The translations under genes and the position numbers were made by a program. A DNA stretch of 16,146 nt from Anaerolineae bacterium (GTDB lineage: Bacteria > Chloroflexota > Anaerolineae > 4572-78 > J111), in contig JAGRBY010000101.1 in the NCBI GenBank assembly GCA_020433835.1, positions 1 to 16,146 on the forward strand. Direction: 5' to 3'. The notes below the pieces were generated by a model, which was given only the letters and a program-made list of their open reading frames with translations, had not been told where the DNA came from and made no database searches. Of this stretch, positions 1 through 6,665 are shown piece by piece (positions within the stretch are counted from its first letter, which is position 1; each line of letters starts with the position of its first letter).

Positions 1-618
1 GAAACGGAGCAGCTGCTGCACGACGCCCGCCATAACCCCCATTTTGCGGAGATGATGCGCGACAGGGGCTACAATGAAGAGAGTTGGGCTTACGGCGAGA
101 CGCTGCTGTTGCAGGCCAAAACGGCAGGTAACATTATGGAAAAAGCCGATGCGGCCAAGTTGGGGGCGACCAATACCTATGAGCGCAAGCGGGAGCAGAT
201 TTGGAAGCACAGCCGTATCTTGGCCAAAACGTGTGAGACGCTGTTTCAGGGAAAGACGAAGTGGCTGGGTGAGTTGGGGCTGCACGGAAAGCGCAAGGAC
301 GGCAACGGCACCAGCCAGATTTCCAAACCGCGTAAGTCGGCTAAGTTTGATACTGTGGTGGCCTGGCAGCGCCATTTGTATGAGGCGGCCCAGACGAATA
401 CGCAGATCGCTTCGATTTTGGCGGCAAACGGCTTTCCGGGCGAGACGCTGACGCAAGCCGCATCAAACGTAGAGGCGTTGGTTCAGGTTCATCATCGCCA
501 GGAGCAGGCCAAGGCGACGTGTATGCAGCGCCGCAGGGAGCGGGACGCAGCGTTTAAGACGCTGATCCAGTGGCTGCGCTGCGCCCAACGGGCGGCGGAG
601 TTGGCGACGGAGATGTAG
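1..618 (+). CDS. Hypothetical helical protein, 3' part of gene
   Basis: The reading frame is open from the first base of the window and ends at TAG 616-618, giving at least 205 residues. The start lies upstream of the window, so the ATG at 52 is only an internal methionine. I do not recognise the protein. It is hydrophilic, rich in Ala, Gln, Lys, Arg and Glu, has no membrane segment or signal peptide in the visible part, and looks almost entirely alpha-helical, with a basic central stretch (KGKTKWLGELGLHGKRKDGN) and a charged C-terminal helix (QRRRERDAAF). Codon use is GC-rich and unlike the AT-rich gene that follows. An intrinsic terminator sits about 40 bases after the stop, so this is the last gene of its transcript. 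Being a coding region is well supported; the function is unknown. Confidence 0.75.
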   Translation, partial: ETEQLLHDARHNPHFAEMMRDRGYNEESWAYGETLLLQAKTAGNIMEKADAAKLGATNTYERKREQIWKHSRILAKTCETLFQGKTKWLGELGLHGKRKDGNGTSQISKPRKSAKFDTVVAWQRHLYEAAQTNTQIASILAANGFPGETLTQAASNVEALVQVHHRQEQAKATCMQRRRERDAAFKTLIQWLRCAQRAAELATEM

Positions 619-657
619 TTTGTTGGTTGGGTAGTTGTTTCGTTTGTTGGAGAAAGA

Positions 658-693
658 AGCTCTACGGGCTGTTGGGTCTGTAGGGCTTTTTTT
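658..693 (+). terminator. Rho-independent terminator after the first gene
   Basis: The stem arms AGCTCTAC (658-665) and GTAGGGCT (680-687) form eight pairs including one G-U. The loop is 14 nt and a run of seven T follows (687-693). It is well placed to end the transcript of the truncated gene before it. Confidence 0.75.
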
Positions 694-1119
694 GTTTGGG
701 GGGAGTGTAGTTTTCTAACTTATTTTTGAGGGGGTTTATACGACTTTTTGATTTTAGGGCGGTATACTTTTGTTAGTTTTATCCTATTCATCGTATCACC
801 AATCCCTTATCGACCTTCCCTTCCTCAAGTAGTTAATGATTTCCCGTTTTGTTTGATGACAATCTGAGATAAATTCGATGATTGAATGAGCCGGCCTAAC
901 TCCGGTGCAGTTGTAAAGCCGTTACCTTTTAATTTTTAAGGTTGCTGTGAGACAGTTGGGTGTTTATGCAACAAAAAATACGCGCATTCGGCTGGACTCG
1001 CTGAGAAAAGGGGTGATATGATTGAAGAGTGGCGGAGTTTGTATACCAAAGGGACAACAGTAGCAAGGGGCTAAACTCCTTTGTTTAAGATTTTACCTAA
1101 CATAAAAGAGGTTACAGAT
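694..1119. other. AT-rich intergenic region upstream of the GmrSD-like gene
   Basis: No convincing gene is present. The composition turns AT-rich directly after the terminator and stays so into the next gene. A small inverted repeat ACCTT..AAGGT lies near 924-942. A frame open from about 940 to TAA 1072-1074 contains an 18-codon ORF starting at ATG 1018 (product begins MIEEWRSLYTKG) with a weak GGGGTGAT upstream; it may be a leader peptide or a gene remnant. GGAGTTT (1034-1040) and AAACTCC (1073-1079) can pair just upstream of the next gene. GTAAAGCCGTT at 913-923 recurs at 3192-3202 beyond that gene. Confidence 0.4.
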
Positions 1120-3018
1120 ATGGAAAATTACAATTTGGATACGGGTAAGAAATATGTAAAAGATATTTTTGCTTCTGATAGTTTTTATAACATACCAGAG
1201 TATCAGCGACCATATGTGTGGGAAGAGGATCAGGTTTTGACACTTCTAGAAGATTTCAGTAATGCTATGGAGTATGATGGAAAGAAAGAATATTTTCTGG
1301 GTTGTATGATCTGGAACTCAAAGAGATCAGGTGGTCAATTCGAGTATATTTGTCAAGATATCCTCGATGGTCAACAAAGATTTATAACCCTATTTCTTTT
1401 ACATGCAGTAATGCGTGATCTATCACAAAATGATAAATTAAAATCTAAAGTAGAAGAAAGGTTGAAACAAGAACATGATGAATTTGATGAGATTCCAGAG
1501 CGCAATCGGATCGTCTTTGAGATCAGGGACGACTCCGAGTTTCTAGAAAAATATGTACTTGTGCCGGGAAACACAAAAAAACTTGATGAATTAAAAAAGG
1601 TTTCGGATACCAATGAATCAAATTCTATCAGAAATATGGCAAGAGCACTCATCGCGATGCACTCTTGGTGGTCTGACCACGAGAACCATAAAGATGAAAA
1701 AGATTTTCATAAATACTTAGAGTCTTTTTTTACATATGTTTCTAATAAGGTGGTAACGCTATATCTCGCTACTCCAGATAACCTTGACGATGCTTACAAT
1801 TTATTTACCGTTCTCAATAGTCGTGGCGTCCAGCTTCAGGTAGGTGATATTTTACGTGCTCAGAATTTGCGCTCTATTGTGGATGACAAAAAAAGAAAAA
1901 AGTATGCGGAAAAGTGGATTGATTTTGGAAACCGAATAGACGCTCCTTATAGGTCTTTCGATGATTTTCTATGGGCGCTTGTTCATATAAAAATGAAGTA
2001 TCGAAGTGATGACAACCTCAACCTGACTAAAGCCTTTAACTTCATGTATGAGCGAAAGTATATTGAAAAAGGAATTCCAACTTTTGATTTTGTTGAAACT
2101 TATGTAACTCACTATAAAGCGATTACTAATCAAGAAATAGAGCCAAAGGATGCTGGAAATTTATTTTCAAATCTCATATTAATCCTAAATTCTGTTTTTG
2201 GTAGTCAATATCTTGCCCCTCTTATGCATTATAGGGACTGTTTCGGGGATTACCGCATTCTTGATTTCTTGATCAAACTTGATAATTTATTGTCAGTAAT
2301 GTGGTTAATAGGCAAGCGGACACTTCAGACCAGAATTTTTATCATCTTACGAAAGATGGACGATCTTGTTTTAGAATACAAAGGGGGAGGTCAGAATACA
2401 GCCGATGCTTTTTTAAGTAGTGATGTTTTAAAGTATGATTATGATGACGAAAAAGCTTCGACAATTATTAACATTGAAGAGTTTTTTGATTTGCTGAAAG
2501 ATGAAGACTTGGGAAGTTATGCAGGTACAAGAATAAATAAGACAAGGTATCTTTTATTAAAACTCGATCTTATTCATGGAGCATTGACTACATCATTACA
2601 GTTTGATAGAAAAATTTCTTCTGTTGAACATATAATGCCCAGAAAAATTGAGAACAGTAATTGGCATATTGATCCAGAATTTCATAGTCAATATGTTCAT
2701 AAGCTTGGTAATCTAGTACTTATTGATCGTAAGAAAAACTCCTCAATGAGTAATAAAAAATATTTAGACAAAAAAGAAATTTATGCTAATTGTATCGAAA
2801 CAAGAGCAAATACCAATTACATATTTATGAGTTATCCTGAGTGGACAAAAGAAAATCTTTTGCACAATCAAAGCCGGATCGAGCACTTGTTTCGTTACTA
2901 CTATGAAGGCAATTCATTTGAGGCTATTTTAGAATACAAAGCAAATGGCTTTAAGGAATTTACCCATAATAATACATCAGCTTCTTCTCATTTTACACAA
3001 GGGACCTTAAATTTATAA
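1120..3018 (+). CDS. GmrSD-like DUF262/DUF1524 restriction endonuclease
   Basis: Predicted single-chain relative of the GmrSD type IV restriction enzymes, which cleave DNA carrying modified (for example glucosylated) cytosines and so defend against phages. The N-terminal DUF262 (ParB/Srx-like nucleotide-hydrolysing) domain is visible from IPEYQRPYVWE (residues 25-35) and DGQQRFITL (83-91). The C-terminal DUF1524 His-Me-finger-like nuclease is visible from EHIMP (His504), HKLGNLVLI (His527, Asn531) and Asn540. A long helical middle joins them. I chose ATG 1120 (632 residues) because AAAGAGGT at 1105-1112 is well spaced; a TTG at 1081 in the same frame lacks such a site. The gene is strikingly AT-rich compared with its neighbours and has no partner methylase or other defence gene in the window, which suggests horizontal transfer. 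Family assignment is firm; the modification recognised cannot be read from sequence. Confidence 0.88.
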   Translation: MENYNLDTGKKYVKDIFASDSFYNIPEYQRPYVWEEDQVLTLLEDFSNAMEYDGKKEYFLGCMIWNSKRSGGQFEYICQDILDGQQRFITLFLLHAVMRDLSQNDKLKSKVEERLKQEHDEFDEIPERNRIVFEIRDDSEFLEKYVLVPGNTKKLDELKKVSDTNESNSIRNMARALIAMHSWWSDHENHKDEKDFHKYLESFFTYVSNKVVTLYLATPDNLDDAYNLFTVLNSRGVQLQVGDILRAQNLRSIVDDKKRKKYAEKWIDFGNRIDAPYRSFDDFLWALVHIKMKYRSDDNLNLTKAFNFMYERKYIEKGIPTFDFVETYVTHYKAITNQEIEPKDAGNLFSNLILILNSVFGSQYLAPLMHYRDCFGDYRILDFLIKLDNLLSVMWLIGKRTLQTRIFIILRKMDDLVLEYKGGGQNTADAFLSSDVLKYDYDDEKASTIINIEEFFDLLKDEDLGSYAGTRINKTRYLLLKLDLIHGALTTSLQFDRKISSVEHIMPRKIENSNWHIDPEFHSQYVHKLGNLVLIDRKKNSSMSNKKYLDKKEIYANCIETRANTNYIFMSYPEWTKENLLHNQSRIEHLFRYYYEGNSFEAILEYKANGFKEFTHNNTSASSHFTQGTLNL

Positions 3019-3087
3019 AAAAAAGTACCAAAATCTAACCTGTTAGTCCCCACTCTAGGATTCGGTTAAGAGGTAGAGTAAAAAAGC

Positions 3088-3112
3088 AGAGCCAATTGTG
3101 GCTCTACTTTTT
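3088..3112 (+). terminator. Terminator after the GmrSD-like gene
   Basis: The perfect 7-bp stem AGAGCCA (3088-3094) / TGGCTCT (3099-3105) has a 4-nt loop and is followed by five T at 3108-3112. It lies 70 bases after the stop of the restriction gene. The rest of the gap to 3293 holds no gene that I can support. Confidence 0.75.
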
Positions 3113-3293
3113 GGCGTGTATGTGTATTCTATCTGGGGTGGGAATGTAATAAATAGGCTAGAAAATCTCCAGCTTTATGTTATTCCGGAAGGTAAAGCCG
3201 TTTGCTAAGTTATGAACAGCACTTTAAATTGAATGGGTTTAACCTTATGACCAAGCAGAATAACTCACCCGTCGGTAATCGTCTCTTCTAGCG

Positions 3294-3935
3294 TCACCGA
3301 GTGGGGCGGGTTTTCCTAATCGGCTTGACGTAAAGTTTGGGCGCTTTTTTAACGGTTAGCCAAAATCCATCCTGTCTGAGGACGCGCACGGTGCTGCCGG
3401 CAGGGATGGGTTCTTTGCTACGCGCCGGCCACAACTCGCCATTAACCAGCACTGAGCCGGCAGAGTGCGACTCTATATCCGTTAGCGTTTCGCCGATTAA
3501 CCCAATTATCGAGTCGGGGTCATCGCCTAACCTTCGCCCTTCCACATTTCGTAAACGTTCGGTCGATATCCACATGATTATCGCCGCTATTAATGAGATC
3601 ACAACCACACGGTTGCTCACGAGCAGCTGATTATCTTGACTTACGAAAAGGAAGTAGGAACCCAGGACGAACATAGAGATAGAGATAAGAAACAGAGGAT
3701 TTCCCGGACGGGCCTGGCGAACGGCCATCGAGAGCAGCCATGGACTGAGACCTACCACCAGAAACGCCCAGGGATTTATGCGTAAATAGAGAAATCCAAG
3801 CACGAGGGCTGTTACGCACAACGCTATTCCCATTCTCAGAACCGTTGTTTTGGAATTCATATCCCCTAAGAATATGAGCGTAATACCTACGACAACCAGT
3901 AGATAAGCAAGCTCCGGATTTGTTAGAAACACCAT
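3294..3935 (-). CDS. NfeD-like membrane protein
   Basis: A 213-residue membrane protein with about five hydrophobic segments (roughly residues 8-24, 34-52, 55-70, 79-98 and 108-124) and a C-terminal soluble beta domain. The C-terminal part (about 143-196) matches the NfeD OB-fold pattern: GLIGETLTDI, then GSVLVNGELWPARS, then IPAGSTVRVLRQDGFWLTV. NfeD proteins usually work with SPFH/stomatin-like proteins or a membrane serine protease in membrane quality control; neither partner is in the window. The start at ATG 3935 is decided by AAGGAGG five bases upstream; the in-frame TTG at 3950 lies in front of that site. The gene is downstream of the amidohydrolase on the same strand but separated by a MITE-like insertion. 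The C-terminal domain call is good; the physiological role is inferred. Confidence 0.8.
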   Translation of the reverse strand: MVFLTNPELAYLLVVVGITLIFLGDMNSKTTVLRMGIALCVTALVLGFLYLRINPWAFLVVGLSPWLLSMAVRQARPGNPLFLISISMFVLGSYFLFVSQDNQLLVSNRVVVISLIAAIIMWISTERLRNVEGRRLGDDPDSIIGLIGETLTDIESHSAGSVLVNGELWPARSKEPIPAGSTVRVLRQDGFWLTVKKAPKLYVKPIRKTRPTR

Positions 3936-3953
3936 TTTTACCTCCTTCAAGTA

Positions 3954-4106
3954 GTACTACAGCGTAAAATAAGTTTTTTGAGGTTTTTGAGCGTCATTCC
4001 CGCATGCTTTTAGCGGGAATCCAAACCTGGGTGCCCGCTAACACCATTCGGGCACGACGGAGTGACCTACCGAAAAGCTTCCATTACTTATTTTACGGTG
4101 TAGTAC
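3954..4106. mobile_element. MITE-like palindromic element
   Basis: 20-bp terminal inverted repeats (3954-3973 and 4087-4106) match at 19 positions and bound a 153-bp segment without a gene. Inside are two perfect hairpins: ATTCCCGC (3996-4003) with GCGGGAAT (4013-4020), and GTGCCCG (4031-4037) with CGGGCAC (4049-4055). The CATTCCCGC..GCGGGAATCC style is common in bacterial interspersed repeats. There is no transposase, and no short target duplication is evident. It lies immediately upstream of the nfeD-like ribosome binding site. Confidence 0.6.
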
Positions 4107-4130
4107 GTTACGAAACTCAGTTTCGTAATG
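4106..4130. repeat. Perfect short hairpin beside the MITE-like element
   Basis: TTACGAAAC (4108-4116), a three-base loop TCA, and GTTTCGTAA (4120-4128) form a perfect 9-bp stem that can be extended by a G-U and a C-G pair. No T-run follows on either strand, so it is not an obvious terminator. Confidence 0.55.
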
Positions 4131-4142
4131 AGAATCCAAATG

Positions 4143-4168
4143 CCATTTTTACCTCCTCCAAGAAGTAC
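4143..4168 (-). repeat. Second copy of the nfeD ribosome binding site and start
   Basis: This 26-bp segment is a direct repeat of 3932-3957 (24 of 26 bases equal). Read on the minus strand, both copies contain GGAGG, TAAAA and an ATG. This copy opens a reading frame of only nine codons (4146 to stop 4117-4119), product MAFGFSLRN. The two copies flank the MITE-like element. Confidence 0.65.
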
Positions 4169-4207
4169 GTGGTGGTCACATTCGGTTGCGTTGACATTAC
4201 TATGACA

Positions 4208-5251
4208 TCACCCGTTCTCTTCTTTAACGAAGCGCGGAAATAAGGTTAAAGCATTATCGCTTTTTATACCTCTCAGGTTTTCTTCATCAAAACCAGCCCA
4301 TGAATTTAAGCCGAATATACCCAGGCTGATGACCATTTCTGGGGCAAAGGGGTAGTCGCTGCCAAAAAGGAGGTGGGCGGGGTCGGCTAACTCTTGCAAC
4401 GCACCTAAGGCGTAGGGTGAGGCTGATAAGGTTGTGTCGTAGTATAAGGTTTTTAGGTCGTTGATGGTATCGGTGTTTAGTAGATAGTCCAATAACGATA
4501 GCCGCCAGGCAATGTAGGGCGCAGTTCCTCCGGCGTGGGAAACGATAAAGCGGATAGCGGGATACTGTTTTATGGTTTTGTTGACGATCATATTGCCTAT
4601 GGCGCGGGTGGTATCGAAGACAAACTCCATGATGCTGGATGGGATATCCATTGTGGGGAATTTATCGTCGGCCGGAACGGTGGGATGGATGTAGACCACG
4701 GCCTTTCTGCGGTTTAGCTCAGCATATAATTCATCAAATTCGGGAGCACCGACATAAAGGCCGGCTATGTTTGAGTACAACACAACGCCATCCAGTTTGA
4801 GGGTATCAAGCGCGTATTCTACCTCGTTTAGGGCGGCATCGACATCAGGCAGTGGCAGTACGGCAAAAGCGCCAAATCGCGGTTGGTTATCGCTGATGAG
4901 GGTGGCGGAAAATTCGTTGCATTGTCGGGCCAGATCGATGGCAAAGGCCTTATCGCCGAAATAAACGCCCGGGGCGGAAATCGAGGTGATGGCGGTTGCG
5001 ATTCGGTTTTGATCCATAACGGCTAAGGATTTTTGCACATTCCAGTAGGGTAAAGGGAGACCGCCAAAGCTGGTAATACCGATTTTGGCCAACGCCTTGG
5101 TATAGACCGGCGGCAGAATATGATGGTGAATATCGATTCTATCCGGCTGCTGTGGTATTTCGGCACAACTGGTTGCGAGTACGGCCGGAGAAGATAGCAG
5201 CATGCCATAGAGCGTTGCTTGTTTTAAGAAAGTTCTTCGATTAACGCGCAT
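4208..5251 (-). CDS. Exported amidohydrolase-2 (ACMSD-like) family protein
   Basis: A 347-residue metal-dependent hydrolase or decarboxylase of the amidohydrolase-related family (PF04909, the ACMSD group). The TIM-barrel metal ligands can be followed in order: HHH at 42-44 (the HxH motif after beta strand 1), His189 in VYIHP, His239 in FIVSHAGG and Asp299 in LLFGSDYPF. The N-terminus NRRTFLK plus a hydrophobic stretch is a twin-arginine signal, and ATSC at 26-29 could be a weak lipobox, so the enzyme is probably exported and perhaps lipid-anchored. The start is ATG 5251 with GGAG about nine bases upstream. Upstream are an extended -10 promoter and a hairpin leader. The substrate is unknown; family members act on small carboxylated or phenolic compounds. 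Family and export are well supported, the reaction is not. Confidence 0.85.
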   Translation of the reverse strand: MRVNRRTFLKQATLYGMLLSSPAVLATSCAEIPQQPDRIDIHHHILPPVYTKALAKIGITSFGGLPLPYWNVQKSLAVMDQNRIATAITSISAPGVYFGDKAFAIDLARQCNEFSATLISDNQPRFGAFAVLPLPDVDAALNEVEYALDTLKLDGVVLYSNIAGLYVGAPEFDELYAELNRRKAVVYIHPTVPADDKFPTMDIPSSIMEFVFDTTRAIGNMIVNKTIKQYPAIRFIVSHAGGTAPYIAWRLSLLDYLLNTDTINDLKTLYYDTTLSASPYALGALQELADPAHLLFGSDYPFAPEMVISLGIFGLNSWAGFDEENLRGIKSDNALTLFPRFVKEENG

Positions 5252-5296
5252 TTTTATGTTCTCCGGCAGGGTTGCAGGGTGTTACTTTGTGATTTT

Positions 5297-5333
5297 AAAA
5301 AGGAGAGATATCGGCGTTTGGCGATATCCCTCC
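5297..5333 (-). terminator. Leader hairpin with T-run before the amidohydrolase
   Basis: On the minus strand a 12-bp stem with one mismatch (outer GGAGG side at 5333, inner GATATCG arms at 5322-5328 and 5307-5313, 8-nt loop) is followed directly by TTTTT. It lies just after the predicted transcription start near 5335 and upstream of the ATG at 5251, so it may be an attenuator or a 5' stabilising hairpin rather than an end-of-gene terminator. Confidence 0.5.
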
Positions 5334-5341
5334 CGCATTCT

Positions 5342-5350
5342 ATTATAACA
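5342..5350 (-). promoter_or_regulatory. Extended -10 promoter for the amidohydrolase
   Basis: On the minus strand TGTTATAAT is a perfect extended -10 (TGn plus TATAAT). The -35 position has no clear match. Transcription would begin near 5335, giving a leader of about 84 nt. Confidence 0.55.
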
Positions 5351-5416
5351 CAAAAATTTACCGCAGGGATTAGTCGGCAGGCCAGTTTTTGGCCTGATCA
5401 GGTGGAGAGGTTTGTG

Positions 5417-5444
5417 AATTATGAGGGATGAATTATGAGGGATG
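5417..5444 (+). repeat. Tandem 14-bp duplication over the phosphotransferase start region
   Basis: AATTATGAGGGATG occurs twice in a row (5417-5430 and 5431-5444). Each copy carries a GAGGG ribosome-binding-like block and ATG triplets. The second GAGGG (5437-5441) is six bases before ATG 5448. The first copy opens only a five-codon frame. Confidence 0.7.
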
Positions 5445-5447
5445 AAT

Positions 5448-6401
5448 ATGGAATACCCTACAATTGAAACCGTAACGGCTATTATGCATAAACATGGCGC
5501 TGCGCTTGGGCTGGAATCGATTAGCCACGTTGAAACGGCTGCGATTGGACAAGGTGAGGCAAACCGCAACGTTCTGGTTACGGTCGATAAGGCGCGTGAC
5601 TTTAATGTGCGGATTGGGTTGCGGGATAAGGAATCGGAGCGGACGCTGCAAGGGGAATTTAATGTGCTGCAGCGGGTGCCGGAAGGGATTGGCCCCCAGG
5701 CGTTTGTAGTTGATTTTACGCGAGCGGAGATGGCCGCGCCATATATGGTGCTCGAATATGTGGCTGGAGCGGTGAAGCAAACATGGGACAGGGCGGATTT
5801 GGAGGCGCACGCCCGGACGCTGGCCCGGCTTCACCGGCAAAAATTTAATGTGCATGGGGCTGTCGGTCAGCTTTCTGATGCCTCTTATGATTTTTTGCAC
5901 CGCTTTGATGTGGCGGTCGAGTACTGGCGGACCCATCATCCTTATCTGCTCGAAATTCCGATAGTGCAGCGCCTGCTGCCGCGCATTCGCCATTATATTG
6001 CCGGCAATAATGATCTGTTCACGGGGTTGCGCCGCTTTTGTCTGGTTCACGGCGATGCCCACCCCCAGAATATTCTGTTTGACGGGGATCGCCTGCGCTA
6101 TATCGATTGGGAATGGGCAGTGGTTGGTGACCCGGCGTGCGATATCGCCATGATTGGTTGGGATATTCCAACCCACTGGCAGATGGAATTGACGGGCGAG
6201 CGGTTGGAGGAATTTATCGAGGCCTATCTTGCGCTCGAACCCGACGACACCTTGCGTCGGCGGCGCGATGTGTGGATGGTTTATACGATGTATTTCGACC
6301 ACATCTATCACCGCACCCAAATCGCCGCCGATACGACGGGGAGGCAGTTGTACACGGTGCAGCAAATTGAAGGCTATTTGGTTGAGCGGTTTTTGGAATA
6401 A
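5448..6401 (+). CDS. APH/choline kinase family phosphotransferase
   Basis: A 317-residue kinase-fold enzyme (PF01636 family) that transfers the gamma-phosphate of ATP to a small molecule. Visible motifs are the N-lobe loop IGQGEANRN (33-41), the hinge-like YMVLEYVAG (99-107), the Brenner motif HGDAHPQN (201-208) with catalytic Asp203 and Asn208, and the metal-binding IDWEWAVVGDP (219-229) with Asp220. The length is normal. ATG 5448 is chosen because GAGGG ends six bases before it; ATG 5442 in the same frame abuts the GAGGG and has no spacing. The gene stands alone, divergent from the amidohydrolase. The family includes aminoglycoside, choline, homoserine and methylthioribose kinases and many uncharacterised housekeeping enzymes, so resistance should not be assumed. 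Confidence 0.85.
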   Translation: MEYPTIETVTAIMHKHGAALGLESISHVETAAIGQGEANRNVLVTVDKARDFNVRIGLRDKESERTLQGEFNVLQRVPEGIGPQAFVVDFTRAEMAAPYMVLEYVAGAVKQTWDRADLEAHARTLARLHRQKFNVHGAVGQLSDASYDFLHRFDVAVEYWRTHHPYLLEIPIVQRLLPRIRHYIAGNNDLFTGLRRFCLVHGDAHPQNILFDGDRLRYIDWEWAVVGDPACDIAMIGWDIPTHWQMELTGERLEEFIEAYLALEPDDTLRRRRDVWMVYTMYFDHIYHRTQIAADTTGRQLYTVQQIEGYLVERFLE

Positions 6402-6490
6402 GCAAGATGACAGTCACTTGTTGCTCACGAATCGGTGTTGATTTGTTTCAATTAGATCGATTTAGAACGCTTAAGTGACTGTCATCTTGC
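6402..6490. repeat. Perfect 18-bp inverted repeat, MITE-like
   Basis: GCAAGATGACAGTCACTT (6402-6419) and its exact reverse complement (6473-6490) enclose 53 bases with no gene. The left arm begins immediately after the phosphotransferase stop codon. AATAAGCAA occurs at both outer sides (6397-6405 and 6497-6505), which could be a trace of target duplication. Neither arm is followed by a T-run. The following stretch to 6665 holds no gene. Confidence 0.6.
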
Positions 6491-6665
6491 AGCGTAATAA
6501 GCAACCCGTTAAGAATTTTGTAATATTTACGTAACCGCTTGGTAATAAACCTCTTATACACTTAAACCATAAGTTTATTCAGTACAGCGCACTGCACGCT
6601 GCATTATGGCTTACTGATATGTCGTCCACCTACTTAAAATTTAATGTACAAGAGGAGTTATAAAG

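Noticed and set aside
1081..1119. Longer restriction-enzyme start at TTG 1081
   Set aside because: The downstream ATG 1120 has a well-spaced AAAGAGGT; the TTG lacks a site and the extra 13 residues add no domain.
5378..5402. Hairpin CAGGCCA/TGGCCTG and the palindrome CCTGATCAGG before the phosphotransferase
   Set aside because: They are short, have no T-run and cannot be tied to a riboswitch or operator; noted but too weak to list as a feature.
5433..6365. Long minus-strand open frame opposite the phosphotransferase gene
   Set aside because: It is a shadow of a gene with clear kinase motifs; its own product is rich in His, Pro, Arg and Ile without any domain or ribosome binding site.
5448..6401. 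Antibiotic (aminoglycoside) resistance gene
   Set aside because: Only family-level kinase motifs are present and there is no mobile or resistance context; many members phosphorylate metabolites.
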